Below, piece by piece: positions 53,760-62,394 of a stretch of 64,000 bases of DNA. A program made the translations under genes and the position numbers. Numbering within the stretch: the stretch's first letter is position 1; every line of letters starts with the position of its first letter. This DNA is from CATQHS01 sp963422655 (GTDB lineage Bacteria > Actinomycetota > Acidimicrobiia > Acidimicrobiales > Aldehydirespiratoraceae): positions 1 to 64,000 of the forward strand of contig OY730440.1 in assembly GCA_963422655.1 (NCBI GenBank), read 5' to 3'. The notes under the pieces were generated by a model, which was not told the DNA's origin, made no database searches, and saw only the letters and a list, made by a program, of their open reading frames with translations.

Positions 53760-54926
53760 TTATTCCTCAATCAGCAGCGATCTGATTTTATCGAGATTAT
53801 CCGATACGAACCCACCCACGTAGTCATTGAACATCTCAGCGGTCACGTCATCATGATCGTAGATTCCGCAATCCCAGGAGTCAACAGCCACAGCAATCTC
53901 ATACTCGCGAAGTTCGGTCAACTGTTCATCATCGGGCCGTGCACCTTCTAGCAAAGCATCCATTTCCTCCGGTTCAAGCTCGTCTATCTCGCTTTCACTC
54001 ATTTCTTCGAAAGGGTCCGGCAGAGAAGCCATCAGATCCTGTTGTCGCGACGTGACGTCGTCTAATAAATCATTGATCTCTGCATAGCTATGTCCCTTGT
54101 CAGCCATACAGCCCGACCATTTCGTCATCAGATCGACAAGGCGTTGATCTGATAACATCTCTTGATTGATTTCATTCAGATCGTCGACAAATACTTCAAA
54201 TACTCGTTCGAAGTTCGGAAACTCAACGGAACGGTTGAGTGTCTCCGCCACACAACCAGGGGATTCTTCGGAGGTGGCCGAGGGTGTATCTTCAGGATCT
54301 TCATCATCGGTCATGGAGTCTGATGCCGCTGCTTGACCGTACAGCGCAACATAATATGCATTCTGTTCGGATCCGGATAACGACTCTAAGTACTTCAGGT
54401 TGGGGTCGACAATCGATAATTGGAGCGCGCCGTTAATGAATTGCACGCTGTCAGTAGTGGTGACAGCGAGGCCATATTTTTCGGCGAATTCCCGCGAATC
54501 CAACTCGAATTCAAAGATAGCGGCTAGGCTATCGTCAAGGCTTGCCTTAGGGGTGTAATCAAACCCCTCTTTTCTCATGCACTCGGAGATAGCCTGCTCT
54601 GCCACACGCTCCTGTTCCTCAAAGTGCTTTTGGATACCGGGTTTTGTACCGTCGGGTGATCCGAACAACAGCAGCGTGATTTCCTCCGGTGATGCCGTTG
54701 ACCAATCAGTGCCGTTCAGTTCAGTGCTGCCCTCCGGGGTCTGCGTGCCGTTGTCAACCTCAGATTCACTGATGGTCGTCTGCGGATCACTCTCACCGCC
54801 CCCCGATTCACCGTTGGGAGCGTCGGTCGGGTCTTGCTCTGTTTGAGGGTCGTCGGTGTCATCACCGCAACCCGTGGCCACCATCAGTACCGCCAACACT
54901 AATGCAACACGTCTGATCCACGCCAT
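53760..54926 (-). CDS. Hypothetical acidic lipoprotein, 388 aa
   Basis: Signal peptide with lipobox: RRVALVLAVLMVATGC, with the Cys at residue 20. A disordered Asp/Glu/Pro/Ser-rich stretch follows (to about residue 70), then an alpha-rich acidic domain with four conserved-looking cysteines (SECMRKEGFDY, SPGCVAETLN, SGCMADKGHSY, DSWDCGIYDHD). CM..KG-type repeats occur in actinobacterial lipoproteins of unknown function. Codons are visibly more A/T-rich than in the catabolic island. No family function can be given. It is isolated, with no neighbour closer than 129 bases. Confidence 0.75.
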   Translation of the reverse strand: MAWIRRVALVLAVLMVATGCGDDTDDPQTEQDPTDAPNGESGGGESDPQTTISESEVDNGTQTPEGSTELNGTDWSTASPEEITLLLFGSPDGTKPGIQKHFEEQERVAEQAISECMRKEGFDYTPKASLDDSLAAIFEFELDSREFAEKYGLAVTTTDSVQFINGALQLSIVDPNLKYLESLSGSEQNAYYVALYGQAAASDSMTDDEDPEDTPSATSEESPGCVAETLNRSVEFPNFERVFEVFVDDLNEINQEMLSDQRLVDLMTKWSGCMADKGHSYAEINDLLDDVTSRQQDLMASLPDPFEEMSESEIDELEPEEMDALLEGARPDDEQLTELREYEIAVAVDSWDCGIYDHDDVTAEMFNDYVGGFVSDNLDKIRSLLIEE

Positions 54927-55055
54927 GGCTCAATCCTCCAAGCTCAACGCGGCAAGCATATACCGAACTTCCTCCATGACCTCCGAGAGTCCTCTGCCAC
55001 CAAATCCAGCGACAAGGGTGAGGAGTCCGGCACCCAGTAGCGACAAGACCGGTAC

Positions 55056-55322
55056 CTACAACTCGTAGATGGCGTCGTGATGACCTGCCCTGAGAAATAT
55101 CGTTGACGAGCCTTGCCGAGCCAACAGAATCCTCAGTTCGTCGGAGGCCCGGATGGACCAGAGCCGGGTCTTCTCAGCGCGCCCATCAAGTTTCTCGAGG
55201 TTCAGACTCGGGCGGCTAGGGTCCTCTGAGTACTGAGTGAAGGCTCTCCATACCCTTTGAGATTCACTTGGATCTAACCCCTGGGTTGACTCAATAAATC
55301 GCGAATCAATCGAAATATCCAA
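55056..55322 (-). CDS. RelE/ParE-type toxin-like protein, orphan
   Basis: 88 aa with the RelE-fold pattern: SQRVWRAFTQYSEDPSRPSL, LNLEKLDG, LWSIRASDELRILLARQG and a terminal FLRAGHHDAIYEL. In this family the final HHD/Y region lies near the mRNA-cutting site. The start is TTG 55322, preceded by GGGAGGG. No antitoxin gene is seen on either side: frames upstream (55323-55516) are short and without antitoxin features, so it may be inactive, chromosomally tamed, or served by an unlinked antitoxin. Confidence 0.65.
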   Translation of the reverse strand: MDISIDSRFIESTQGLDPSESQRVWRAFTQYSEDPSRPSLNLEKLDGRAEKTRLWSIRASDELRILLARQGSSTIFLRAGHHDAIYEL

Positions 55323-55516
55323 TGCTCGCCCTCCCGCATTTGCAAGCTACACCAATACCCCAACCTAATCCCCCAGTATGACGGTTGAGATAATGCGCCG
55401 ACCCCTGTGGTTGGCGTAACCGTGCTTGGAGGACAACTACTGCCCGACAACACGCTGACTTCAGTGCCGCGCCAGGAGGACCGGCCGACAACTTCGAAGG
55501 TGACCAAAGGACCGAC

Positions 55517-56508
55517 TCAAGCGGAACCGACATCGGGGTGGGGCGGGGTCGAAGCGGGTCGTACGTAACGTGAAGCCCGTTTCTTTCCTACCATCTGCAG
55601 TTTGTTTTCGTCTCGCAGGCGCCGCAAGAGGCGACTCGCCCGGGCGGAGTCGATCCGACAGAGTCCGGCAGCTTCAGCGCGGGTGATGGAACCGTGCCGC
55701 TCGACAAACGTCAGCACCATCTGCTCCTGCTGGATGTCGTCGAACTCCCGAACCCGCACATACTGAGCTGATTGTCCCAATCGTCTATAAAGAGCGGCCG
55801 ACATGTGGTAGGTCCGGCCCTTGCGGTCGCCGCGAGCCTCCACCAAACCGCTGTCAGCTAGACGGTTGAGCACTGCGCGCGCCTCGTTTGGATTGACCTG
55901 AAACAGCTCAGCGGCCCGGCTCGTCGTAATGAGACGGTTCAGTCGGATCTCGTGCAGTGTGAGCAGATCCTGTCTCCTCCACCGCGGGCGAAATCACGAA
56001 ATCGTTTGAACTCAACCAGCGAAAGATCGTCGATCGTGAGCGCGGGTATAGCTACTCTCGTGTAATCCTGGGCTCCGATGCTGCCAGCGCGGGATACGAC
56101 TTCGTGCGGACGCATAGGAAGGCACTGCGGTTGGCCGTGTATGTCAACGCAGCGTCGCAGGTACCGGCCGCTGATGGTCGCTACCACACGATCGGTAGCG
56201 GGGACGACGAGGACTACGACCTCGCAACCACCGATTTCGGTGATCGTACAGTCAACAAGAACAGCGGGGTCCGTTCTGTTGGCTACCAGCGCCTTCACAC
56301 GACGTGGGTCGGTCTCGTGGTCGTGACGTGGCGCAGCACCTTCAACAACTCCGTTGTCGTCAACACCAATGAGAAGCGTTCCCCCTCTACCGTTGGCCAG
56401 GCAGACCACTGCCTCCACCAGCTTGGAGTCGTCAATCGATCCGGCCTTGAACTCAACGGTGAAGGTCTCACCGCCGACTAGGAGATCCCTGAGCGTACGA
56501 ACGTCCAC
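55517..56508 (-). pseudogene. AlbA_2/COG2865-type regulator with internal deletion and frameshift
   Basis: The N-terminal part (from ATG 56508) is an AlbA_2 domain: TFTVEFKAGSIDDSKLVEAV, GRGGTLLIGVDDNGVV, PALTIDDLSLVEFKRFRDFA. Near 55975 the frame shifts straight into QDLLTLHEIRLNRLITTSRA and then a winged-HTH C-terminus ending at 55517. Intact family members carry about 200 further residues between these parts, so a deletion removed the middle. Palindromic sites just upstream of the start (56522-56566) suggest it once regulated itself. Confidence 0.75.
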
Positions 56509-56521
56509 GCCCTGACTATAC

Positions 56522-56566
56522 GCAAAGTTTTGCGCTTTTCTGAGACTTTGCGCGTAGACGCAAAGT
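56522..56566. promoter_or_regulatory. Inverted repeats upstream of the AlbA_2 gene, putative operator
   Basis: GCAAAGTTTTGC at 56522-56533 is an imperfect palindrome. ACTTTGCG (56545-56552) and CGCAAAGT (56559-56566) form a second, perfect 8-bp inverted repeat with a six-base centre. The shared core CGCAAAGT occurs in all arms. The sites lie 13-58 bases before the minus-strand start at 56508, where a repressor would block transcription. Confidence 0.6.
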
Positions 56567-56614
56567 TTTAGCTATCGGCGCATATTGCCCACCAGCTATA
56601 TCGCCTGCCGCACC

Positions 56615-57082
56615 TCAGCTGCCGTGCTGGCCGCCCATCCACTCCTGAGCTCGGCGGTTCATTTCGTCATCGCCAACGTCTTCAATGTGGGAGGCCACGT
56701 TCCAACGATGGCCCCACGGATCAAGAAACTGACCCGAGCGATCGCCGTAGAACTGGTCCTGGACCGGGCGCTCTTCGGTAGCGCCAGCTTGTAGGGCAGC
56801 CGCGAAGGTTGCGTCAACGTCATTCACGTACACGATCAAGGTCACCGGGGTACCCCCGATGCGGTTGGGTCCCGCCGCGCCCATTTCGGGGTACTCGTCG
56901 GACACCATGATCAGCGAATCGCCGATGGCTAGCTCGGCGTGGCCGATTTTGTCGCCATCGGCGATCCTGCGACGTTCAGAGGCGCCCAGCACCTCCTTGT
57001 AGAATTCGATGGCGGCGGCCGCTCCGTCTGCGCACATTGCCACGGAAACGGTCGGGTAATCGTTAGGAATGGGATCAACCAT
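56615..57082 (-). CDS. VOC family protein (PhnB-like glyoxalase)
   Basis: 155 aa. It opens TVSVAMCADGAAAAIEFYKE and continues VLGASERRRIADGDKIGHAE, LIVYVNDVDATFAAALQAGA, and DQFYGDRSGQFLDPWGHRWN, the pattern of PhnB/YdfO-type VOC proteins of unknown substrate. The end (NRRAQEWMGGQHGS) is polar. The start region overlaps the non-coding beginning of a divergent SDR gene, and the two start codons lie within 45 bases of each other. Confidence 0.85.
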   Translation of the reverse strand: MVDPIPNDYPTVSVAMCADGAAAAIEFYKEVLGASERRRIADGDKIGHAELAIGDSLIMVSDEYPEMGAAGPNRIGGTPVTLIVYVNDVDATFAAALQAGATEERPVQDQFYGDRSGQFLDPWGHRWNVASHIEDVGDDEMNRRAQEWMGGQHGS

Positions 57083-57125
57083 TTCGGTAGGTTATCGTGG
57101 CGGTGCTAACGGCGCACCCATTTCG

Positions 57126-58043
57126 ATGCCATACGACATTGACCACCTACCACGACAAACCGGACGTATCGCGCTCGTCACCGGCGCCAACACCGGCCTT
57201 GGTTATCACAACGTCGAAGCCCTCGCTGCCAAAGGCGCCAAGGTAGTGCTGGCATGTCGCAACGAGGACCGCGCCCGAGCAGCCATGGAGCGCATACGCG
57301 TTGACGTCGTAGATGCCGACCTGGAGTTCCTCGCGCTTGACCTGGGATCACTCGATGCCGTGAGGGCTGCGGTTACCGAGTACCGCAGCCGACACGAGAA
57401 CCTAGATGTGTTGATCAACAATGCCGGAATCATGATGACGCCCTATGCCAGAACCGTCGACGGACTCGAGGGGCAGATGGCGGCAAATTACTGGGGTCAT
57501 TTCTTGCTCACCATGTCGCTGATCGATCTGATGCCCGACACGATGGCTTCTCGGGTGGTGACGGTGTCCAGTCTCGCCCATCGGCAGGGAACAAAGAGGA
57601 TTCACTTTGATGACATCGGATGGGAGCAGGGATACAGCCGGGTTGGTGCCTACCGACAAACCAAGCTCGCGTGTCTGCTGTTCACCCTTGAACTTGACCG
57701 CCGTCTCCGGGCTGCCGACCGCCGCATAGTCTCGGCGGGCGCTCATCCGGGTCTGTCGAATACGGAACTGGCTCGATCGGTACCCAAAGCGCTGCAATAC
57801 CTCCTTCGCTATACGATTGGCGCGTTGTTATCCCACGATGCGCGTCAGGGCTCTTTGCCGACCCTCGTAGCCGCGATCGCCGAAGACGCATCTGGTGGCG
57901 ACTATCTCGGACCGCAGAGTCGCGGTGAGTTGAAAGGACCTCCGGGGCCGGCCTTCATTGATGACTGTGCTCGTGACTTGCACGCCGCTCAAAGGCTCTG
58001 GGATCTGTCCGTGGAGGTCACGGGCGCGGACCTCCCCTTCTGA
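57126..58043 (+). CDS. Short-chain dehydrogenase (retinol-dehydrogenase-like)
   Basis: 305 aa. Seen: TGANTGLG cofactor motif, NNAGIMM, catalytic serine in VVTVSSLAH, and YRQTK Tyr-Lys pair (in GAYRQTKLACLLF). The segment LDLGSLDAVRAAV and the long C-terminal tail match the retinol-dehydrogenase-like SDR branch, common in actinobacteria. ATG 57126 is the first convincing start; the longer frame overlaps the divergent VOC gene. Substrate unknown. Confidence 0.87.
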   Translation: MPYDIDHLPRQTGRIALVTGANTGLGYHNVEALAAKGAKVVLACRNEDRARAAMERIRVDVVDADLEFLALDLGSLDAVRAAVTEYRSRHENLDVLINNAGIMMTPYARTVDGLEGQMAANYWGHFLLTMSLIDLMPDTMASRVVTVSSLAHRQGTKRIHFDDIGWEQGYSRVGAYRQTKLACLLFTLELDRRLRAADRRIVSAGAHPGLSNTELARSVPKALQYLLRYTIGALLSHDARQGSLPTLVAAIAEDASGGDYLGPQSRGELKGPPGPAFIDDCARDLHAAQRLWDLSVEVTGADLPF

Positions 58044-58050
58044 AACCAGC

Positions 58051-58099
58051 GGTCGCCCTGATTCATGACTCGCCGCCCCGACTCATGACTTGGGCGACC
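58051..58099. terminator. Possible bidirectional terminator between convergent genes
   Basis: GGTCGCCC (58051-58058) and GGGCGACC (58092-58099) form an 8-bp stem with a 33-base loop that itself carries two related copies of CTCATGACT/TTCATGACT. It sits exactly between the SDR stop and the convergent lipoprotein-hydrolase stop. The loop is long and there is no U-run. Confidence 0.4.
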
Positions 58100-58117
58100 A
58101 CCGGAGTCTTCAAGAGG

Positions 58118-59437
58118 TCACGGGGCGGGGCGATATGCCTTGACCAGTTCACCGAACAGCTCGGTGATCCGATCCGGATCCAGCGACGAACCGTCATCGG
58201 AGCCGAGTTGGTTGCGAATCTGGGCCACGGTTGCGTGAGCGATGACTGGCCACAGTTCGCTGGCTGCGGTATCTGATGCCAAGCAGCCGTCCTCACCTAA
58301 CTCAAGCAGTCGACGATCCACCATGATTTGATCGGCAAAGGCCACAAGACCGCCTTGTTTCGCGATTGCCGGGCAGGTGTCGGTGAAGCTGTTGTGGCCC
58401 GAATTCGACAACACCAACAACCCGACTGGGGCGGACACAGCTTCAACGAATTCGGTGACCTCATTGACGTCAATGACCATGTCGTCGTCGGCGGCTATCA
58501 ACAAAGCGGGCACGCTCGGATTACTGCTGTCGGACCCGATAGATGGTGCCCACCCCACCCAGGTTGACACGTCCTCGCGAAGAGCGAAACGACGGGCCGC
58601 ACCAGCACCAGCGGATTGCCCGATCACGGACACGGGTCCGTGATCGGGCACAAGATCGACCAGTGGGTCATCCGCGGTTGCACCAGCGGATCTGATCATC
58701 TCGAGAGCCGCGAGCAGGTCGTCCACGTCGCCGTCCGCTAAGCGCTCCACGGACCGCAGCGGCGTGGACGCCATCCGGTCCCGCTCGTAGTGATCCGGGG
58801 CCACGACCACCATCCCCCACGACGCAAGACGGATCGTCAATTCCGAATAATCCGTGGGATAGCTCCCCGCTCCGTGGCTAAACAGCACCACCGGAAACGG
58901 GCCTTGGGCAGGCTCGGGGTCGCCGTAGGCTCTCTCGAAAGTGAAGTCGACCACGAGGACGTCCGGGATGAGCGGGCGCATCGCCTCATCAAAGGCGTCC
59001 AGAGACGAGTAGGTCCAAGGGGGCAGCGACGAGATCGAATCCTCAGCGGCCGGGTAGTAGATGTATACGACCCGGTCCGGGACATCTCGGCCAACAAGCA
59101 TCCGAGTCGTGATCCCGACCGGGTAAGGGCCTCGTTCGCGGTAATCGGCCGACGACTGCGGCGGTGATGCGGTGGTTGTGGTCGTCGTGGTTTTGACAGT
59201 CGTCGCCGATGTGGCTTCGGGTGCCGGGCCGGTCTCGGTCGTCGCGGTGGAATCGGTCACAGCCTTCGCAGGAATCGTCTCGGTAACCGACTCTGTTGCA
59301 GTGACACCAGGAGCCGTCGATAAATCGCTCGATTGATCCGAGCACCCCACAACGACCGTCACGATCAAAGCCACCGCCGCCACGCATACCTTGCGCACCC
59401 ACATCCGAAAAGTGGCAGTCACGACACGATCATGCAT
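58118..59437 (-). CDS. Alpha/beta-hydrolase lipoprotein (PAF-acetylhydrolase/dienelactone-hydrolase-like)
   Basis: 439 aa. A lipoprotein signal (VCVAAVALIVTVVVGC) is followed by a Thr/Ser/Ala-rich linker to about residue 95. The hydrolase domain shows an oxyanion segment VVLFSHGAGSYPTDY, a nucleophile elbow VIGQSAGAGAARR (Ser), the acid in LLIAADDDMVID and the catalytic His in LSNSGHNSFTD. It is therefore a surface-exposed serine esterase or lipase-like enzyme. The start may be ATG 59437 or a downstream codon. It overlaps no neighbour. Confidence 0.83.
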   Translation of the reverse strand: MHDRVVTATFRMWVRKVCVAAVALIVTVVVGCSDQSSDLSTAPGVTATESVTETIPAKAVTDSTATTETGPAPEATSATTVKTTTTTTTASPPQSSADYRERGPYPVGITTRMLVGRDVPDRVVYIYYPAAEDSISSLPPWTYSSLDAFDEAMRPLIPDVLVVDFTFERAYGDPEPAQGPFPVVLFSHGAGSYPTDYSELTIRLASWGMVVVAPDHYERDRMASTPLRSVERLADGDVDDLLAALEMIRSAGATADDPLVDLVPDHGPVSVIGQSAGAGAARRFALREDVSTWVGWAPSIGSDSSNPSVPALLIAADDDMVIDVNEVTEFVEAVSAPVGLLVLSNSGHNSFTDTCPAIAKQGGLVAFADQIMVDRRLLELGEDGCLASDTAASELWPVIAHATVAQIRNQLGSDDGSSLDPDRITELFGELVKAYRPAP

Positions 59438-59445
59438 TATACGCG

Positions 59446-59610
59446 TCAGTATGACGGGCTAGAACAACACCGTGCACCGACCGAGCCCGGGGACGCAGTG
59501 CGCACTTCGGACAGAGCCATCCGGTAAGAGGAACCGCCGAGCCCGTCGCCGTGAGTGACCTCCAGGACAGGCATGCCAGCGGCGTCGAGGCCGGCTACGA
59601 CGTAACGGAC
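59446..59610 (-). pseudogene. Fragment of 4-hydroxy-2-oxovalerate aldolase (DmpG/BphI-like)
   Basis: About 50 codons read VAGLDAAGMPVLEVTHGDGL and GGSSYRM, matching the early part of the metal-dependent aldolase that splits 4-hydroxy-2-oxovalerate to pyruvate and acetaldehyde. The first codons (conserved catalytic Arg and Asp region) and the remaining about 280 residues are missing. It follows the acetaldehyde dehydrogenase remnant in the order usual for meta-cleavage operons. Confidence 0.65.
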
Positions 59611-59618
59611 ATGTCGAA

Positions 59619-60285
59619 ACCTCTTTCGCTGCGGTTTCGGAGATACCAGCGGCGATGCCTTCGCTGACCCTGGTAGCCGCCGCGGTCATGATGTCAAGAT
59701 TCCCTGAGTAGGCAGGCAGGTAATCACCCGCCCCTTCAACCTCAACGAAGATCGCTACCCGGCCCCTGCGGTGGTACGCGTGAACTCGTCAATGTTCGGC
59801 CGGGTTCCGGGCCCGGCCGAGCGCGAAGCGACAGTAGCGACGATCTCGGCGTAGTCGACACCAACGACCCGCGACACGGCGTACACCATCGGGATCGTGG
59901 CCTGCCCGCCACAGGTCACCATGTTGATATTCGGCGCGGAAGTGTGTTCTGCGAGGTTGACCGGCGGAACGACGTAGGGACCGTGCGCCGCGGGTGTCAG
60001 GTCCACGGCCCGGATACCTGCTTCGGTGTAGCGCCCAGCGTTGCGGGCATGAATGTGTGCTGTGGTGGCCTCGAACACGATGTCGGGTTGCTCATTTTGG
60101 GCAAGCAGCCAGTCGACACCGTGAGGTGATGGTTCCAGACCGGACTCCGCCGCCAGACGCAGACCTTCAGAGTCGGGGTCGATGCCGACCATCCAGCGGG
60201 GTTCGATGAGTTCGGATCGCAGCAGTTTGTACATCAGGTCGGTGCCGATGTTGCCGGAACCGACGATGGCGGCGCTTACGGTCAT
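59619..60285 (-). pseudogene. Acetaldehyde dehydrogenase (acylating, DmpF/BphJ-like), internal deletion
   Basis: ATG 60285 begins MTVSAAIVGSGNIGTDLMYK, and NMVTCGGQATIPMVYAVSRV carries the catalytic Cys. The frame ends at 59755 in TRTTAGAG. Directly after, another frame supplies the family C-terminus VAIFVEVEGAGDYLPAYSGN and LDIMTAAATRVSEG. About 90 residues between the two, including much of the dimer/active-site region, are absent. The N-terminal 176-residue product would be inactive. It lies 49 bases after the hydratase. Confidence 0.8.
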
Positions 60286-60334
60286 GTTGAATCGGGCCTT
60301 TTCACCGCAGTGATCTTTCGGGGTTTCGGGCCGG

Positions 60335-61150
60335 TCAATTCTGCGCCGAGCAGTGGTCCGCTGCGGCGATCGAGGTCCTGACGGTGCCGAGATCGCCGAA
60401 GCGCGCCTCAACAGAGTCGCCGACTTTGATGGGTTGCATCGGGCCGAGCGCGCCTGTCATGACCACATCGCCAGCCCGCAGCGGGGTGCCGCGTCGCGAC
60501 ATCGTGTCGGCCAGCCAACGCGCCGCGTTCAAAGGATGACCCAGACATGCCGAACCGATGCCTGTGGAGACTTCTGTGCCGTTGACCGTCATCGACATCT
60601 CGACGGTTGCCAGATCGACCCGATCGAGTGGCACCGGGCGACCACTGAGTACATACAGCCCGCAGCTCGCGTTGTCTGCGACGGTGTCTACGATCGTGAT
60701 GTCCCAGTCGGCGACCCGGCTGTCCACCACCTCAATGGACGCTAAGGCGTATGCCGTTGCTGCGATGATGTCGTTGAAGCTGTGCTCGCCGCGGTTGAGG
60801 TCGTGCTCCAAGACGAGCGCGACCTCGGCTTCGGCTCGCGGCTGGATTAAGCGATCTGAGGGCAGGGCGACGCCGTCGCCGTATTCCATGTCGACGAACA
60901 ACGTGCCGAAGTCGGGTTGGGTGACGCCGATCTGTGCCATCACCGCGGGCGAGGTGACCCCGATCTTGCGTCCGGTGATCCGCCGGCCCGCCGCAACGTC
61001 GATATCGGTATTGGTTTGCTGGACTGCGTAGCCGACGTCTATGTCGGTGGAGGTACCGACGAGGTTACGGATCGGCGGGCAGGCGATGCGCGTGTCAGCT
61101 GCTGTGCGCAGGGCTGCTGCTGCGGCTTGAATATCGCTGGTGTCGCTCAT
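60335..61150 (-). CDS. 2-keto-4-pentenoate hydratase-like enzyme (DmpE/MhpD-type)
   Basis: 271 aa, complete. Seen: GRKIGVTSPAVMAQIGVTQP, the metal-ligand Glu pair in IQPRAEAEVALVLE, ASIEVVDSRVADWD and VADNASCGLYVLSG, and the C-terminal GDVVMTGALGPMQPIKVGD. It adds water to 2-hydroxypenta-2,4-dienoate in the meta-cleavage pathway. Its start overlaps the stop of the upstream decarboxylase-like remnant (ATGA), and acetaldehyde dehydrogenase and aldolase remnants follow, the classical E-F-G order. It is the only intact gene of that operon here. Confidence 0.88.
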   Translation of the reverse strand: MSDTSDIQAAAAALRTAADTRIACPPIRNLVGTSTDIDVGYAVQQTNTDIDVAAGRRITGRKIGVTSPAVMAQIGVTQPDFGTLFVDMEYGDGVALPSDRLIQPRAEAEVALVLEHDLNRGEHSFNDIIAATAYALASIEVVDSRVADWDITIVDTVADNASCGLYVLSGRPVPLDRVDLATVEMSMTVNGTEVSTGIGSACLGHPLNAARWLADTMSRRGTPLRAGDVVMTGALGPMQPIKVGDSVEARFGDLGTVRTSIAAADHCSAQN

Positions 61151-61639
61151 CGCGGCGGCGCGTCGTCGTGTGTTGTGCCCGGCGCCATGTGGACGTTGAC
61201 GAGTGGCATCACTTCACCCCTGTCATCGACACCCTCGCCAGGTGTGAGTAACTCTGATGCTCCCACCGCCACCGGCGCGGCCGAAGTGTTGTCGGCGATC
61301 ACGTCGGGCAGCGTAAACGAGAATTCCTCGAAGTGTGAGTCGATCACCTCGATGCCGCCGCCGATCTTGCTGGTCGTGTCCACGACGTCACCCGTCTCGA
61401 CGCCCGGCCCCGAGAGGTCCTCAGCGAGCCGGAACACGAATTCGGGCTCGGCCCGGGGATGGATCAACTCGTTGAGCGCGACGCTGGCGTCGGTGGGCAG
61501 CACCGACGCCGCCGCACCCAGCCGTAAACCAACGCCGCCTGAATGGCGTAGGCGTCGTCAATGTGTCGAGAGTGCCAGGCTCTTTAGTGATCGCGGGCAC
61601 CTCGCGTTGTTCGTCGGCTGCGGCGAATAGAGCTCCCAC
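61147..61639 (-). pseudogene. 4-oxalocrotonate decarboxylase/hydratase-like remnant
   Basis: From about 61639 the frame reads LFAAADEQREVPAITKEPGT, then shifts to IDDAYAIQAALVYGW, the N-terminal helices of the DmpH/DmpE family. The stretch with the first half of the catalytic domain (normally GxKLGLTS onward) is missing. It resumes ELIHPRAEPEFVFRLAEDL, IEVIDSHFEEFSF and LPDVIADNTS to the stop at 61147. So N-terminus and C-terminus are joined by a deletion with a frame change near 61500. The stop still overlaps the hydratase start. Confidence 0.7.
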
Positions 61640-62061
61640 ACCACTGCCACGGGATCTTCGCCGTTGCGCACCGAGGTGATCGCGCCTTTGAACATCCGCC
61701 GACAGGCGATCACACCGACGTCGCTCTTGGTAATCCTCTCAGCGGTGCGACCCGCGATCGGACCCTGCGTCATCCAGGTCATGATGTCCTGGCCCTCAAT
61801 GTAGTCGACGATGTGTTTGCCGTCGCCGTCGACTCACCGATACTCATAATCCACGACCGGTGCGTCTACCTCGGTATCGGCGCCGTCGGGTGCATGAACC
61901 GTGTAGAACAGCGCCCATGGGGGGGGGGGGGGGGGGGGGGGGGTCGTCGATCGGCACCCGGATTTGCATCTGATAGATACCTTGCCGCCGCCCCACATCT
62001 TGTAGAGGAGCACCAGTGGATGGCCGATCGTCCAGTCGTCGGAGTCCTCGGGCTGCCCGAC
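61640..62061 (-). pseudogene. Rieske ring-hydroxylating oxygenase remnant (C-terminal part)
   Basis: Readable pieces, in order, are PEDSDDWTIGHPLVLLYKMW, YQMQIRVPIDD, WALFYTVHAPDGADTEV, and DIMTWMTQGPIAGRTAERIT through KSDVGVIACRRMF. They match the C-terminal catalytic domain of phthalate/vanillate-type Rieske oxygenases. At least one frame change, one in-frame TGA (after VDYEYR) and a 25-nt G tract separate them. The N-terminal Rieske [2Fe-2S] domain is absent. The poly-G replaces a short conserved stretch after PIDD. Confidence 0.7.
61919..61943 (+). repeat. Poly-G tract (25 nt) inside the Rieske remnant
   Basis: The longest of the seven tracts. On the minus strand it follows PIDD codons and precedes a codon for Trp that belongs to the same ancient domain, so only a few residues have been exchanged for the homopolymer. 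Confidence 0.95.
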
Positions 62062-62137
62062 CAGCAGCCGCTGCGGGTCTCGCTCCGGGCGATATCGTGT
62101 TCACCGGCGGCCCGGTGACCTTGAGCCTCGTCAGGTA

Positions 62138-62313
62138 CGCGTGGAGGTGCACGCCGCCGGGTATGCGGCAGCGACCTGAGCTGCATCACCGGCAAGTACT
62201 ACATACCCACGCCCTTGGTACCCAGACACGAAGCGGCCGGGGTCGTTACCGAGGTCGGTTCTGCTGTCAGGTACTGCGATGTGGGCGATCATGTGATGTA
62301 GGCTGCGTTCACC
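62138..62313 (+). pseudogene. Zinc alcohol dehydrogenase N-terminal fragment
   Basis: With one base restored near 62160 the plus strand reads VEVHAAGVCGSDLSCITGKY then YIPTPLVPRHEAAGVVTEVG and DVGDHVM, followed by a stop at 62311. This is the N-terminal zinc-binding part of a medium-chain dehydrogenase. Just upstream, at about 62053-62130, GLAPGDIVFTGGPVT resembles the last strands of a fumarylacetoacetase/hydratase-family protein on the plus strand (weaker). The remaining bases to 62394 carry no recognisable gene. Confidence 0.55.
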
Positions 62314-62394
62314 GCTATGAAGACCGGCACCGAGGCCCGCGCGGTCCTGCTCCCACACGGCTGAGAATCCTGCGCTCAGGTACTAACGGGAACC

